The position numbers and the translations under genes were made by a program. Below, one piece after another: positions 1 to 7,780 of a stretch of 25,456 bases of DNA; positions within the stretch are counted from its first letter, which is position 1; each line of letters opens with the position of its first letter. The DNA is from Rhodocyclaceae bacterium (GTDB lineage Bacteria > Pseudomonadota > Gammaproteobacteria > Burkholderiales > Rhodocyclaceae): NCBI GenBank assembly GCA_023253415.1, contig JALRGK010000113.1, positions 1 to 25,456 on the forward strand, written 5' to 3'. The notes below the pieces were generated by a model. The model had not been told where the DNA came from and ran no database searches. It was given only the letters and a program-made list of their open reading frames with translations.

Positions 1-64
1 CGGGGGCTGCCTGGCCAAGATGCCCCAGGCCATGAGCACTAATGGCGAACAGCAGGCCAGCCAC
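1..64 (-). CDS. Start of a probable glycosyltransferase-like protein (partial)
   Basis: Reading the minus strand from a GTG at 64 gives an open frame of 21 codons to the window edge: MAGLLFAISAHGLGHLGQAA, then P. The hydrophobic strand followed by the S-x-HG-x-GH pattern resembles the first beta-strand and glycine-rich loop of GT-B fold (MurG-like) glycosyltransferases, which often begin with a similar GHG-x-GH motif. The GTG lies three bases after the trhP stop, in the same reading frame, so it would be the second gene of a trhP operon. No good Shine-Dalgarno sequence is seen before it. Only about 20 residues are visible, so both the family and the start are tentative. Confidence 0.45.
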   Translation of the reverse strand, partial: MAGLLFAISAHGLGHLGQAAP

Positions 65-67
65 GAT

Positions 68-1411
68 CTATTTGTCGGCGCGTGTCGCAGATAGCGAGGC
101 GGAAATCATCTCGGCGGTAGGTGTGTCATGTAGACGTGCTAGGAAGGCGCCAGCGCAATCTGCCGACCATTCGGCATCATCCATCCAGACGATATGGCCA
201 TCTCCGGGCGCGACCTCAACAGGTTGCTGTTCACGGCCGCGCATGTGCTTGATCTGCAGGATCCGGTTGCCTTTGGGGTGGATCACTTCCAGCCAATCCC
301 CTACGGCAAAGCGGTTGCGGACGATGATCTTCAAGGCTTGCCGCTCGTTATCCCATTCCGTGGTGCCGACATATTGGCTGCGACCCGATTCCGAATATCC
401 ACGCAGATAATTCTGCGTATCCGCATCGTGATGTCGTTGATAAAAGCCATCGGTGTAGCCGCGGTTGGCAAGACCCTCCAGCTCGCCGATCAGCAAGGGA
501 TTGAAGGCACGACCAGCCTTGGCATCTTCGATGGCCCTGCGATAGGCCTGGCAGGTGCGTGCCACATAGTAGGGTGACTTGGTTCGGCCTTCGATTTTCA
601 GGGAGTCGACGCCGATCTCGATGAGGCGCTGGACATGTTCAATCGCACGCAGATCACGGGAATTGAGGATATACGTGCCATGTTCGTCCTCTTCGATGGG
701 CATGAGTTCGCCTGGGCGGTTTGCTTCCTCAACGACGAGTGGCGGGAACTTGCTGCCGGTTAGGCCTGGTGTCACCTCGGCCTCGTTATCCGGCTTTAAC
801 TTGTAGTCCCAACGGCAGGAATTGGTGCAGGTGCCTTGATTGGGGTCGCGGTGGTTGAAATAGCCCGAAAGTAAGCAGCGTCCAGAATAAGCGATGCACA
901 GCGCGCCGTGCACAAAGACCTCGAGCTCCATCTCCGGACATTGCTGGCGAATTTCTGCGACTTCATCGAGCGATAGTTCACGCGACAGAATGACGCGTTT
1001 GATGCCCATTTTCCCCCAGAAGCGGACGCTGGCCCAGTTGACGGTATTGGCCTGCACTGACAGGTGCACTGGCATCTCTGGGAAGCGGTCGCGGATCAGG
1101 TCGATGAGACCAGGGTCGGCCATGATCAGCGCATCTGGTTTGAGTGCGACGACGGGTGCCATGTCGTCGAGATAAGTTTTAAGCTTGGCGTTATGCGGCG
1201 AGATGTTGCTCACAACATAAAACGACTTTTTCTGAGCGTGGGCTTCATCAATGCCTTCCTGCAGCGCATCCAGAGTGCTGAACTCGTTGTTGCGCACACG
1301 TAGACTGTAACGGGGCTGTCCGGCATAGACAGCGTCTGCGCCAAAGGCAAAGGCCGTGCGCATCATGGCCAGTGATCCGGCGGGGGCAAGCAGTTCGGTT
1401 GTGGTCGGCAT
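68..1411 (-). CDS. trhP: TrhP (YegQ), U32-family tRNA uridine hydroxylation protein
   Basis: 447-residue U32 peptidase-family protein. It opens with the family's ELLAPAGS motif and carries the U32 signature around residues 165-200 (EVFVHGALCIAYSGRCLLSG, then NHRDPNQGTC). These are the hallmarks of YegQ/TrhP rather than of the other U32 branches (UbiU/UbiV, RlhA). In E. coli TrhP takes part in prephenate-dependent 5-hydroxylation of uridine 34 in tRNAs, with an iron-sulfur cluster held by conserved cysteines; the cysteines near C172, C179, C194 and C198 fit this. Length is close to the E. coli protein (about 450). The start at 1411 has a weak GGAT six bases upstream and is 55 bp from the divergent rng start. 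Cytoplasmic. Confidence 0.92.
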   Translation of the reverse strand: MPTTTELLAPAGSLAMMRTAFAFGADAVYAGQPRYSLRVRNNEFSTLDALQEGIDEAHAQKKSFYVVSNISPHNAKLKTYLDDMAPVVALKPDALIMADPGLIDLIRDRFPEMPVHLSVQANTVNWASVRFWGKMGIKRVILSRELSLDEVAEIRQQCPEMELEVFVHGALCIAYSGRCLLSGYFNHRDPNQGTCTNSCRWDYKLKPDNEAEVTPGLTGSKFPPLVVEEANRPGELMPIEEDEHGTYILNSRDLRAIEHVQRLIEIGVDSLKIEGRTKSPYYVARTCQAYRRAIEDAKAGRAFNPLLIGELEGLANRGYTDGFYQRHHDADTQNYLRGYSESGRSQYVGTTEWDNERQALKIIVRNRFAVGDWLEVIHPKGNRILQIKHMRGREQQPVEVAPGDGHIVWMDDAEWSADCAGAFLARLHDTPTAEMISASLSATRADK

Positions 1412-1466
1412 AGTAGAATCCGGTTATTCACCGGCAGTAATCATCAGTCAGGCGCACATTCTACCT
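1412..1466. promoter_or_regulatory. Divergent trhP/rng intergenic region with small inverted repeat
   Basis: Only 55 bp separate the divergent start codons, so both promoters must lie here or inside the coding ends. The region contains CCGGT-TATTC-ACCGG (1420-1434), a 5-bp inverted repeat with 5-bp spacer. On the minus strand TAGAAT (near 1459-1464) could be a -10 box for trhP, but no convincing -35 box pairs with it. No regulator can be named. Confidence 0.3.
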
Positions 1467-2927
1467 ATGGCCGAAAGTATCCTCATCAATTTCACGCCGC
1501 AAGAAACCCGGGTGGCGATTCTTGAGCAGGGCATTGTTCAGGAGTTGCATATCGAACGACATGCCACGCGGGGTCTGGTCGGCAATATCTATCTGGGGCG
1601 TGTGGTCCGTATTTTGCCCGGTATGCAGTCGGCATTTGTCGACATTGGCCTGGAGCGCAGTGCGTTTCTGCACGTGGCGGATATCTGGCAAGCTCGGATT
1701 GGCGATGCGGCTAACCGTGAAAGCCGCCCTATTGAAGAGGTCTTGAGCGAAGGCCAGACCTTGCTGGTGCAGGTGATCAAGGACCCGATTGGCACCAAGG
1801 GCGCGCGTCTGTCGACGCAGTCTTCGATTGCCGGTCGTATGCTGGTGTATTTGCCCCAGGAAAAGCATATCGGCATTTCGCAGCGTATTGACGAGGCGGA
1901 GCGAGAGGTGCTGCGTGAACGCTTGACGCGTCTGGTGCCAGCCGATGAGGCGGGCGGGTTTATTCTCCGCACGATTGCTGAAACCGCCGATGATGGTGCG
2001 TTACAGGACGACATTAACTATCTGCGTAAACTTTGGGCGGATCTGAAACAGCAGATGACAACCTCACCGGTGCCAGGGCTGATCTATCAAGATCTGTCGC
2101 TGGCCCAGCGTGTGTTGCGCGATTTCGCGAACCCGGAAACAGAACGGATCCTCGTCGATTCACGCGAGACGTTTCAGAAGCTGCAGGAATTTGGTGCGGT
2201 CTATATGCCGGGTATTTCGCATTTGCTCGAGCACTACAATGAAGATCGAACGCTGTTCGATCTATACGGTGTCGAGGATGAAATCCAACGGGCCTTGTCG
2301 CGGCGCGTTGACCTGAAGTCGGGTGGTTATCTGATCATCGATCAGACCGAAGCCATGACTACGGTTGATGTGAATACCGGTGCTTTTGTCGGTGTCCGTA
2401 ACTTTGACGAAACCATCTTCAAGACCAATCTGGAGGCCGCTCAAGCGATTGCCCGTCAGCTTCGACTGCGGAATCTAGGTGGCATCATTATTCTCGATTT
2501 TATCGACATGGATCAGCCCGAACATCAGGAATCTGTGTTGGCCGAACTGAATAAATGCCTGAGCCGGGACCATATGCGGATGACCGTCAACGGATTTACG
2601 GCCTTGGGCTTGGTGGAAATGACACGGAAGCGGACGCGCGAATCGCTGGCACGGGTACTCTGTGAGACCTGTCCGACCTGTGATGGTCGGGGTCAGGTCA
2701 AAACGGCGCGAACGGTCTGTTATGAGATTTTGCGTGAGTTGGTTCGTGAATCGCGTCAGTTTGTGGCCCGCGAGTACCGGGTGATCGCGAGCCAGAAGGT
2801 CGTCGACCTGTTCCTCGAAGAGGAGGAGCAGGCGCTGGCAATGGCTTCCGATTTTATCGGCAAGCCTATTTCGCTCCAGGGGGAGTCCGGCTACGGTCCC
2901 GAACAGTACGATATCGTACTGCTCTAA
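1467..2927 (+). CDS. rng: Ribonuclease G
   Basis: RNase E/G family endoribonuclease that matures the 5' end of 16S rRNA and cleaves AU-rich single-stranded mRNA. From the ATG at 1467 it has 486 residues, almost the size of E. coli RNase G (489), and lacks the long C-terminal scaffold of RNase E. An N-terminal S1 region (about 35-125) is followed by the catalytic metal-binding aspartates D301 (in TVDVNTGAFVG) and D344 (in ILDFIDMD), matching RNase E D303 and D346. The zinc-link cysteines are C402 and C405 (CPTCDGRG). The open frame continues upstream to a GTG at 1356, but that would overlap trhP and add 37 unmatched residues, so 1467 is preferred. It ends with EQYDIVLL, like the E. coli C-terminus. 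Confidence 0.95.
   Translation: MAESILINFTPQETRVAILEQGIVQELHIERHATRGLVGNIYLGRVVRILPGMQSAFVDIGLERSAFLHVADIWQARIGDAANRESRPIEEVLSEGQTLLVQVIKDPIGTKGARLSTQSSIAGRMLVYLPQEKHIGISQRIDEAEREVLRERLTRLVPADEAGGFILRTIAETADDGALQDDINYLRKLWADLKQQMTTSPVPGLIYQDLSLAQRVLRDFANPETERILVDSRETFQKLQEFGAVYMPGISHLLEHYNEDRTLFDLYGVEDEIQRALSRRVDLKSGGYLIIDQTEAMTTVDVNTGAFVGVRNFDETIFKTNLEAAQAIARQLRLRNLGGIIILDFIDMDQPEHQESVLAELNKCLSRDHMRMTVNGFTALGLVEMTRKRTRESLARVLCETCPTCDGRGQVKTARTVCYEILRELVRESRQFVAREYRVIASQKVVDLFLEEEEQALAMASDFIGKPISLQGESGYGPEQYDIVLL
2904..2921. repeat. Perfect 18-bp palindrome at the end of rng
   Basis: CAGTACGATATCGTACTG is a perfect palindrome covering the last codons of rng. As RNA it could fold as a 7-bp stem with an ATAT loop on either strand. 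It lies between the convergent rng and MaoC-type genes, whose stop codons are only 3 bp apart. There is no T-tract, so it is not a canonical intrinsic terminator; it may serve as a two-way mRNA 3' end barrier or be a by-product of coding for QYDIVL. Confidence 0.6.
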
Positions 2928-2930
2928 TAG

Positions 2931-3368
2931 TTACTCCTTTGGACGGGTCGGGGCCAGTACCAGGGCTTCGCCTTCAACGACCCGCTTCTCGCCGACGGTA
3001 CAGACGGTTTCGATCCGCACCTTGTTCTTGACGTAATCCACCTCGAGTACCGTGAGCGTGGCGGTCACGGTGTCACCCGGATGTACTGGTGCCAGAAATT
3101 TCATGTTCTGTGCCAGGAAAATCGTGCCAGGGCCCGGTAAACGGTTGGCCAGGGCCGACGAAATCAGGCTGGCGGTCAGGAAGCCCTGAACGATGCGGGT
3201 GCCGAAACGCGTGGTTTTAGCGTATTCCTCATCCAGATGAATGGCGTTGGTGTCCGTCGAGACGGCCGAAAACAGAATGATGTCGGTTTCGGTAATCGTC
3301 TTTGACTGAAACGCGGTCATGCCGACTTTCAGTTCATCGGTGTAGTAGGCGGGACGAATGGTGCCCAT
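2931..3368 (-). CDS. MaoC-like (R)-specific enoyl-CoA hydratase/dehydratase
   Basis: 145-residue single hot-dog domain protein of the MaoC/PhaJ type. The hydratase-2 motif is visible as STDTNAIHLDEEYA, with catalytic D39 and H44, followed by the conserved FGTRIVQGFL helix segment. Family members hydrate trans-2-enoyl-CoA to (R)-3-hydroxyacyl-CoA, linking beta-oxidation with polyhydroxyalkanoate or fatty acid synthesis. Length is typical for PhaJ (about 135-155). The ATG at 3368 has GAGG six bases upstream. It converges on rng and lies 133 bp downstream of gabD on the same strand, so co-transcription with gabD is possible but unproved. Substrate chain length cannot be read from sequence, and no PHA synthase is in the window. 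Confidence 0.85.
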   Translation of the reverse strand: MGTIRPAYYTDELKVGMTAFQSKTITETDIILFSAVSTDTNAIHLDEEYAKTTRFGTRIVQGFLTASLISSALANRLPGPGTIFLAQNMKFLAPVHPGDTVTATLTVLEVDYVKNKVRIETVCTVGEKRVVEGEALVLAPTRPKE

Positions 3369-3501
3369 GGTTAGCCTCGGTGAAAGCAGTTAATCATGCT
3401 TGCATCATAGCAATTTATGCTGCAATGCGGCATGAATCTTTTGTGAACGTCCCCGTCCCGGTTTGGCTACCAAAAGCGTCGGCACTAATTTTCAGCTGCG
3501 C

Positions 3502-4983
3502 TTATTCAATGGCGAGACAGGTGTATTTGGTGCTTAGATACTCATCCACGCCATGTTGCGATCCCTCGCGCCCGAAACCGGATTGTTTGACCCCCCCAAA
3601 GGGCGCGACTTCGCTCGACATGATGCCGGTATTGATGCCAACCATGCCGTATTCTAGGGATTCCGAAACACGGAAAATACGACCCGGGTCGCGGGTATAG
3701 AAATAGGATGCCAGGCCGAATTCGGTGTCATTAGCTAATCGGATGGCTTCATCTTCTGAAGAAAACTCGAAGAGCGGGGCCACGGGACCGAAGATCTCTT
3801 CCTGCATCATTCGCATTTTGCGGGTGACACCTTTGATCACGGTGGGTTGGTAATAGAGACCGCCGCGCGGATCCGGCTTCCCGCCGGTCACCACGATTGC
3901 ACCCTGTGCCAGGGCATCCTGGACCAATGCATTCACCTTGGCTAAACCACCAGCATCAATGAGTGGGCCGATCTGACTGCCTGGCTCCAGTCCATGTCCG
4001 ACTTTCAGGCTGCGCACCTTGGTGGCTAGTTTTTCCGCAAAGGCGTCCATCACATCTTTGTGAACAAAAAAACGGTTGGCGCAGACACAGGTCTGACCAC
4101 TGTTGCGGTATTTCGAGGCAATCGCTCCCTCAACAGCAGCATCCAGATCGGCATCTTCGAAGACGATGAATGGGGCGTTGCCACCCAGTTCTAGAGAGAG
4201 GCGCTTGAGACTGGGTGCAGATTGAGCCATGAGCAGGCGCCCCACCTGCGTGGATCCGGTAAAAGACAGCTTGCGGACACGGGGGTCTCCGGTCAGCATG
4301 CCACCGATGGCTGGTGCGGCCTCGGCATCACCCGTGACGACATTGAATGCGCCCGCTGGTATCCCGGCACGCTCAGCCAGTACGGCTAGCGCCAGAGCAG
4401 TGAGCGGGGTTTGTTCAGCAGGTTTGACGACGACGGTACAGCCGACAGCTAAAGCGGGTGCGACCTTGCGCGTGATCATGGCGGCCGGGAAGTTCCAGGG
4501 TGTAATCGCAGCGCAAACGCCTACGGGTTCGCGTGTGATCAGTAGGCGTTTGTCGGATGTATTTGAGGGCAGAATTTCCCCGTTAACACGCCGGGCTTGC
4601 TCTGAAAACCACTCAACAAACGATGCGGCATAGGCAACTTCACCCAGGCTTTCAGCGTACGTCTTGCCGCCCTCAGCGGTAATCAGTGTGGCCAGATCTT
4701 CTTTGTTGGCCTGAATCAGCTCGTACCAGCGTCTTAAGAGGCTGTCTCGGGTACGCGCTGTTGCCTTACGCCAGGCCGGAAAAGCCAGTTCGGCGGCATC
4801 AATAGCCCAGCGCGTCTCTTCCGCCCCCAGATTAGCCACGCTTGCAATGGTTTCACCCCGACCGGGATCGGTGACCGTAAAGGTGCGGCCGGATTCTATC
4901 CACTGACCGTTGATATAGGAAGCAGTTTTCAGCAGAGAGGGGTCTTTAAGTTGGATCAGTTGCATGGCAATATCTTCGAACAT
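3502..4983 (-). CDS. gabD: NAD(P)-dependent succinate-semialdehyde dehydrogenase
   Basis: Aldehyde dehydrogenase of about 490 residues, close to E. coli GabD along its whole length. Visible family elements are TPWNFPAAMITRK (cofactor-binding region), KLSFTGST, SLELGGNAPFIVFEDADLD with the general-base glutamate, and NSGQTCVCANR with the nucleophilic cysteine near residue 299. The ending APFGGVKQSGFGREGS is also GabD-like. It would oxidise succinate semialdehyde to succinate, the last step of the GABA shunt; a glutarate-semialdehyde role is also possible. No GABA transaminase or permease is in the window. The frame opens with GTG at 4986 and ATG at 4983; AGGA six bases before 4983 favours that start. 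An ATG at 4965 (MQLIQLKD) is an alternative closer to the E. coli start. Confidence 0.92.
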   Translation of the reverse strand: MFEDIAMQLIQLKDPSLLKTASYINGQWIESGRTFTVTDPGRGETIASVANLGAEETRWAIDAAELAFPAWRKATARTRDSLLRRWYELIQANKEDLATLITAEGGKTYAESLGEVAYAASFVEWFSEQARRVNGEILPSNTSDKRLLITREPVGVCAAITPWNFPAAMITRKVAPALAVGCTVVVKPAEQTPLTALALAVLAERAGIPAGAFNVVTGDAEAAPAIGGMLTGDPRVRKLSFTGSTQVGRLLMAQSAPSLKRLSLELGGNAPFIVFEDADLDAAVEGAIASKYRNSGQTCVCANRFFVHKDVMDAFAEKLATKVRSLKVGHGLEPGSQIGPLIDAGGLAKVNALVQDALAQGAIVVTGGKPDPRGGLYYQPTVIKGVTRKMRMMQEEIFGPVAPLFEFSSEDEAIRLANDTEFGLASYFYTRDPGRIFRVSESLEYGMVGINTGIMSSEVAPFGGVKQSGFGREGSQHGVDEYLSTKYTCLAIE

Positions 4984-4994
4984 CACATATCCTG

Positions 4995-5006
4995 CATCAT
5001 ATGATG
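4995..5006. repeat. 12-bp palindrome between divergent gabD and NlpC/P60 genes
   Basis: CATCATATGATG is a perfect palindrome that includes the start codon region of the plus-strand lipoprotein gene and sits about 12 bp from the gabD start. The two start codons are only 17 bp apart, so each promoter must lie within the other gene's 5' end. The palindrome could be an operator but may also be chance. Confidence 0.35.
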
Positions 5007-5546
5007 TTCTGTCAGCAGACGCGACCCTCGAACCACCAAGGTCATTTAGACCGCCATTGGCTATGGGCTTTTTCCCTATGGCTTGCCGTCGTTCTTGTTC
5101 TATCTGGCTGTGCGAGCATTGGTGGCAAGAGTGTCACGCGCTTTGGCAGTGATAATCTGCCGCCAACGACTCAAGGCCAGGAGGTGACCATCATGGCGAT
5201 GCAACTGATCGACACGGGGTACCAATTTGGCGGTAAAAATCCACAGGCTGGCCTTGATTGCAGCGGTATGGTCAGCTGGCTCTATGGCCAGGCGGCGGAG
5301 TACCGGTTAAAAGGGAGCGCTAAAGACATGGCCAGGCGAGGGAGAGAAATTTCGCCCGCGGCCATCCGACCGGGCGACCTCGTATTCTTTAATACACGTG
5401 GGTTCAGCTATTCCCACGTGGGTATCTATATTGGTGATCAGCGATTCGTACATGCGCCCAATAGCAAAGGTAAGGTCCGCATTGATCGGCTGGATCAGGG
5501 ATGGTTTGCCACACGTTTTGAAGAGGCGAGGAGTTACTTCGACTAA
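5001..5546 (+). CDS. NlpC/P60 family lipoprotein, probable peptidoglycan endopeptidase
   Basis: 181-residue protein with an N-terminal hydrophobic segment (about 21-35) ending in a lipobox LSGC, so C37 is the likely lipidated cysteine. An NlpC/P60 domain follows (about 60-178). The papain-like catalytic residues are C87 (LDCSGMV), H139 (YSHVGIYIG) and H151 (FVHAPN). Family members cleave gamma-D-glutamyl-meso-diaminopimelate bonds in peptide stems, comparable with E. coli Spr/MepS and NlpC. It would be anchored in the outer membrane facing the periplasm. Start choice is uncertain: ATG codons at 5001 and 5004 both lack a clear ribosome-binding site, and the n-region before the hydrophobic core is long and rich in His, but no later in-frame start exists before the signal peptide. 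Confidence 0.88.
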   Translation: MMFCQQTRPSNHQGHLDRHWLWAFSLWLAVVLVLSGCASIGGKSVTRFGSDNLPPTTQGQEVTIMAMQLIDTGYQFGGKNPQAGLDCSGMVSWLYGQAAEYRLKGSAKDMARRGREISPAAIRPGDLVFFNTRGFSYSHVGIYIGDQRFVHAPNSKGKVRIDRLDQGWFATRFEEARSYFD

Positions 5547-5558
5547 AGTGGCTATCGA

Positions 5559-6968
5559 TTAATCACGTGTGGCGATGTACGGATGCACCATCTTGACCGG
5601 GTCAACGATGCGGTCGAAATCATCAGATGACACATAGCCGAGTGTCATGGCGGCCTCTTTCAGGGTCAGGTCGTGCGCCAACGCATGATGTGCAATCTCT
5701 GATGCTTTGTCATAACCGATGACGGGCGATAACGCGGTTACGAGCATGAGTGATCGTGCCACCTGATGCTGAATATTCTTGAAGTTAGGCACCATACCTT
5801 TCACGAGAAACCGGGTGAAATTGGTACAACCGTCTGCCAGCAGATTCAGAGAGCTCATGACGTTATGAATCATGAGGGGCTTATACACGTTCATCTCCAG
5901 ATAGCCGCCGGCGCCGCCCAATGAGACCGCGAGGTCATTGGCGATAACTTGTGCGCATATCATGGATAAGGCTTCCACCTGCGTTGGGTTAACTTTGCCG
6001 GGCATGATTGAGGAGCCGGGCTCGTTTTCCGGCAAATGAATTTCGGCGAAGCCGGCCCGTGGCCCACATGACAGTAGCCGGATGTCGTTGGCGATTTTGT
6101 ACACTGATACGGCGAGCGTTTTGAATGTGCCTGAAAGCTGCACGAGCGCATCATGTGCACCCTGTACCGTAAATTTATTCGGAGCGGACACGAAAGGTAG
6201 ATTCGTGAGCTGGGCAATTTCGGCGGCCATCTCCTCCGCAAAGCCGGGAGCCGCGTTTAATCCAGTGCCAACAGCGGTGCCACCAATCGCGAGTTTATAG
6301 ACATCGGGCAGGGCATTCTTAATTCGGGTGATGTCTTCATCCAGCATGCCCACATAGCCGGAAATCTCTTGTCCTAACGTCATTGGCGTTGCATCCTGCA
6401 TGTGTGTGCGGCCGATTTTGACGATATCCCGCCAGTCTTCGGCTTTGTCATGCAAGGCATGCCGAAGTGCTGTGATCGCTGGTAACAGCGTGTGCACAGT
6501 ACCAATGGCAGCCGCCATATACATGGCCGTCGGAAAGCTATCGTTCGATGACTGCGACAGGTTGACGTGGTCGTTCGGGTGCACCGGAATCTTGCTGCCC
6601 AGAGCCTCGCCAGCGAGCTGAGAGCAGCGATTGGCGATGACCTCATTGACATTCATGTTGAATTGCGTGCCGCTGCCCGTCATCCAAACATGTAGTGGAA
6701 ACATGGCGTCATGCTGGCCTGACAGAATCTCATCGCAGACGGCTTCAATCAGATCAGCCTGCTGATCTGTCAGCCGACGGCTGGCACGATTAACGCGCGC
6801 AGCTGCCTTTTTGAGCAAGGCGTAGGTGTTGATCATCTCGGCGGGCATCAGATCCTTGCCAATGCTGAAGTGCGCCAAGGATCTTTGCGTTTGTGCGCCC
6901 CAGAGTTTGCCCTCGGGAACATTAACCTCACCGAGGCTATCGCGTTCTTTCCGGAATCCAGTGCTCAT
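5559..6968 (-). CDS. fumC: Fumarate hydratase class II
   Basis: 469 residues from the ATG at 6968, against 467 for E. coli FumC. This iron-independent, tetrameric TCA-cycle enzyme interconverts fumarate and malate in the cytoplasm. The N-terminus (SLGEVNVPEGKLWGAQTQRS) matches FumC. The active-site elements are TGSGTQFNMN, the SSND segment, GRTHMQDATPMTLGQE with the catalytic histidine, and the superfamily signature GSSIMPGKVNPTQ with the mobile serine loop. An upstream in-frame ATG at 6998 adds ten unmatched residues; 6968 has GGAG five bases upstream and is preferred. It converges on the NlpC/P60 gene (12 bp between stops). A class II enzyme often indicates use under oxidative or iron-poor conditions, but it can also be the sole fumarase. 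Confidence 0.96.
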   Translation of the reverse strand: MSTGFRKERDSLGEVNVPEGKLWGAQTQRSLAHFSIGKDLMPAEMINTYALLKKAAARVNRASRRLTDQQADLIEAVCDEILSGQHDAMFPLHVWMTGSGTQFNMNVNEVIANRCSQLAGEALGSKIPVHPNDHVNLSQSSNDSFPTAMYMAAAIGTVHTLLPAITALRHALHDKAEDWRDIVKIGRTHMQDATPMTLGQEISGYVGMLDEDITRIKNALPDVYKLAIGGTAVGTGLNAAPGFAEEMAAEIAQLTNLPFVSAPNKFTVQGAHDALVQLSGTFKTLAVSVYKIANDIRLLSCGPRAGFAEIHLPENEPGSSIMPGKVNPTQVEALSMICAQVIANDLAVSLGGAGGYLEMNVYKPLMIHNVMSSLNLLADGCTNFTRFLVKGMVPNFKNIQHQVARSLMLVTALSPVIGYDKASEIAHHALAHDLTLKEAAMTLGYVSSDDFDRIVDPVKMVHPYIATRD

Positions 6969-7054
6969 ACTTGCTCCACTTCTCCGAGAATGCGGCAACA
7001 GAGATGATTGCCTATCAGTGCATCTTAAACCGGATGGCTAGAATCCTCTAGGAG

Positions 7055-7762
7055 TTAACGAATCGGCGGGATAGCCACTTTGTTCATTCGATCCAGAATG
7101 ACATCTGTTTGACGGATCAGGCCGTCTGTTTCACCCTTACGGTCATAGTATTGTGGGCTCGGTACCATTGAAGCCAGCATGGCCGCCTGATAGTCGGTGA
7201 GCTGGCTGGCTGAAATGCCGAAGTAATGACGCGCCGCGGCTTCCGCGCCAAAGATTCCCGTGCCCCATTCGATTTCATTCATGTACACCTCAAGGATGCG
7301 ACGCTTGCTCCAGGTGCCTTCGATCATCAAGGTGATTAATGCCTCTTCGCCCTTTCGGATCAGGCTTTTCTCCGGCCATAGGAACAGATTTTTGGCGAGC
7401 TGCTGAGTGATGGTTGAACCGCCCGCCGTGATACGACCACGCTTTTCATTTTTTTCGAAGGCCTTCTGGATACCATCGAAATCAAAGCCGTGATGTTGCA
7501 TGAATTTGCTGTCTTCGGCGGCGATGAGGGCACGCTTGAGGCTCACCGAAACACTGGCATAGGGGATCCAGGTTTGTTGCAACCGGGCATTGGGTGTCTT
7601 CTTCTGCAACTCGGCCAGGCGAATCTTCATGAATTGCGTGGGGCCAGGTTCAGTCACTTTCCAGATGAGCACCCAGGCAAGGAACCAGAGTTGCACTAGA
7701 AGAAAAAGACCAATGCCCGTGAGCAGAATGCGTCGAAGCCAGCGGGGTTTGCGATGCGTCAT
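7055..7762 (-). CDS. mtgA: Monofunctional peptidoglycan glycosyltransferase
   Basis: 235-residue GT51 enzyme that polymerises lipid II into glycan strands at the outer face of the inner membrane, without a transpeptidase domain. A single transmembrane helix (about 12-34) is followed by the GT51 domain. Conserved motifs in order are AAEDSKFMQHHGFD (catalytic E83), GGSTITQQLAKNLFL, RKGEEALITLMIE and KRRILEVYMNEIEWG. Length is close to E. coli MtgA (242). It is the last gene of the tight minus-strand run, 18 bp after the aroE stop, and the operon also contains uppP, which recycles the same lipid carrier. A 5-bp inverted repeat (7038-7051) follows its stop but lacks a T-tract. Confidence 0.94.
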   Translation of the reverse strand: MTHRKPRWLRRILLTGIGLFLLVQLWFLAWVLIWKVTEPGPTQFMKIRLAELQKKTPNARLQQTWIPYASVSVSLKRALIAAEDSKFMQHHGFDFDGIQKAFEKNEKRGRITAGGSTITQQLAKNLFLWPEKSLIRKGEEALITLMIEGTWSKRRILEVYMNEIEWGTGIFGAEAAARHYFGISASQLTDYQAAMLASMVPSPQYYDRKGETDGLIRQTDVILDRMNKVAIPPIR

Positions 7763-7780
7763 AGCGGAAGCTCTGACGAC

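Noticed and set aside
1356..1466. Upstream extension of rng to a GTG at 1356
   Set aside because: It would overlap the trhP start on the other strand and add 37 residues with no match to RNase G; the ATG at 1467 gives the normal family length.
3462..3474. TTTGG-CTA-CCAAA hairpin downstream of gabD as a terminator
   Set aside because: The stem is short and AT-rich, with a 3-nt loop and no T-tract after it.
7038..7051. CTAGA-ATCC-TCTAG repeat after mtgA as a terminator
   Set aside because: Only five base pairs and no T-tract; too weak to call.
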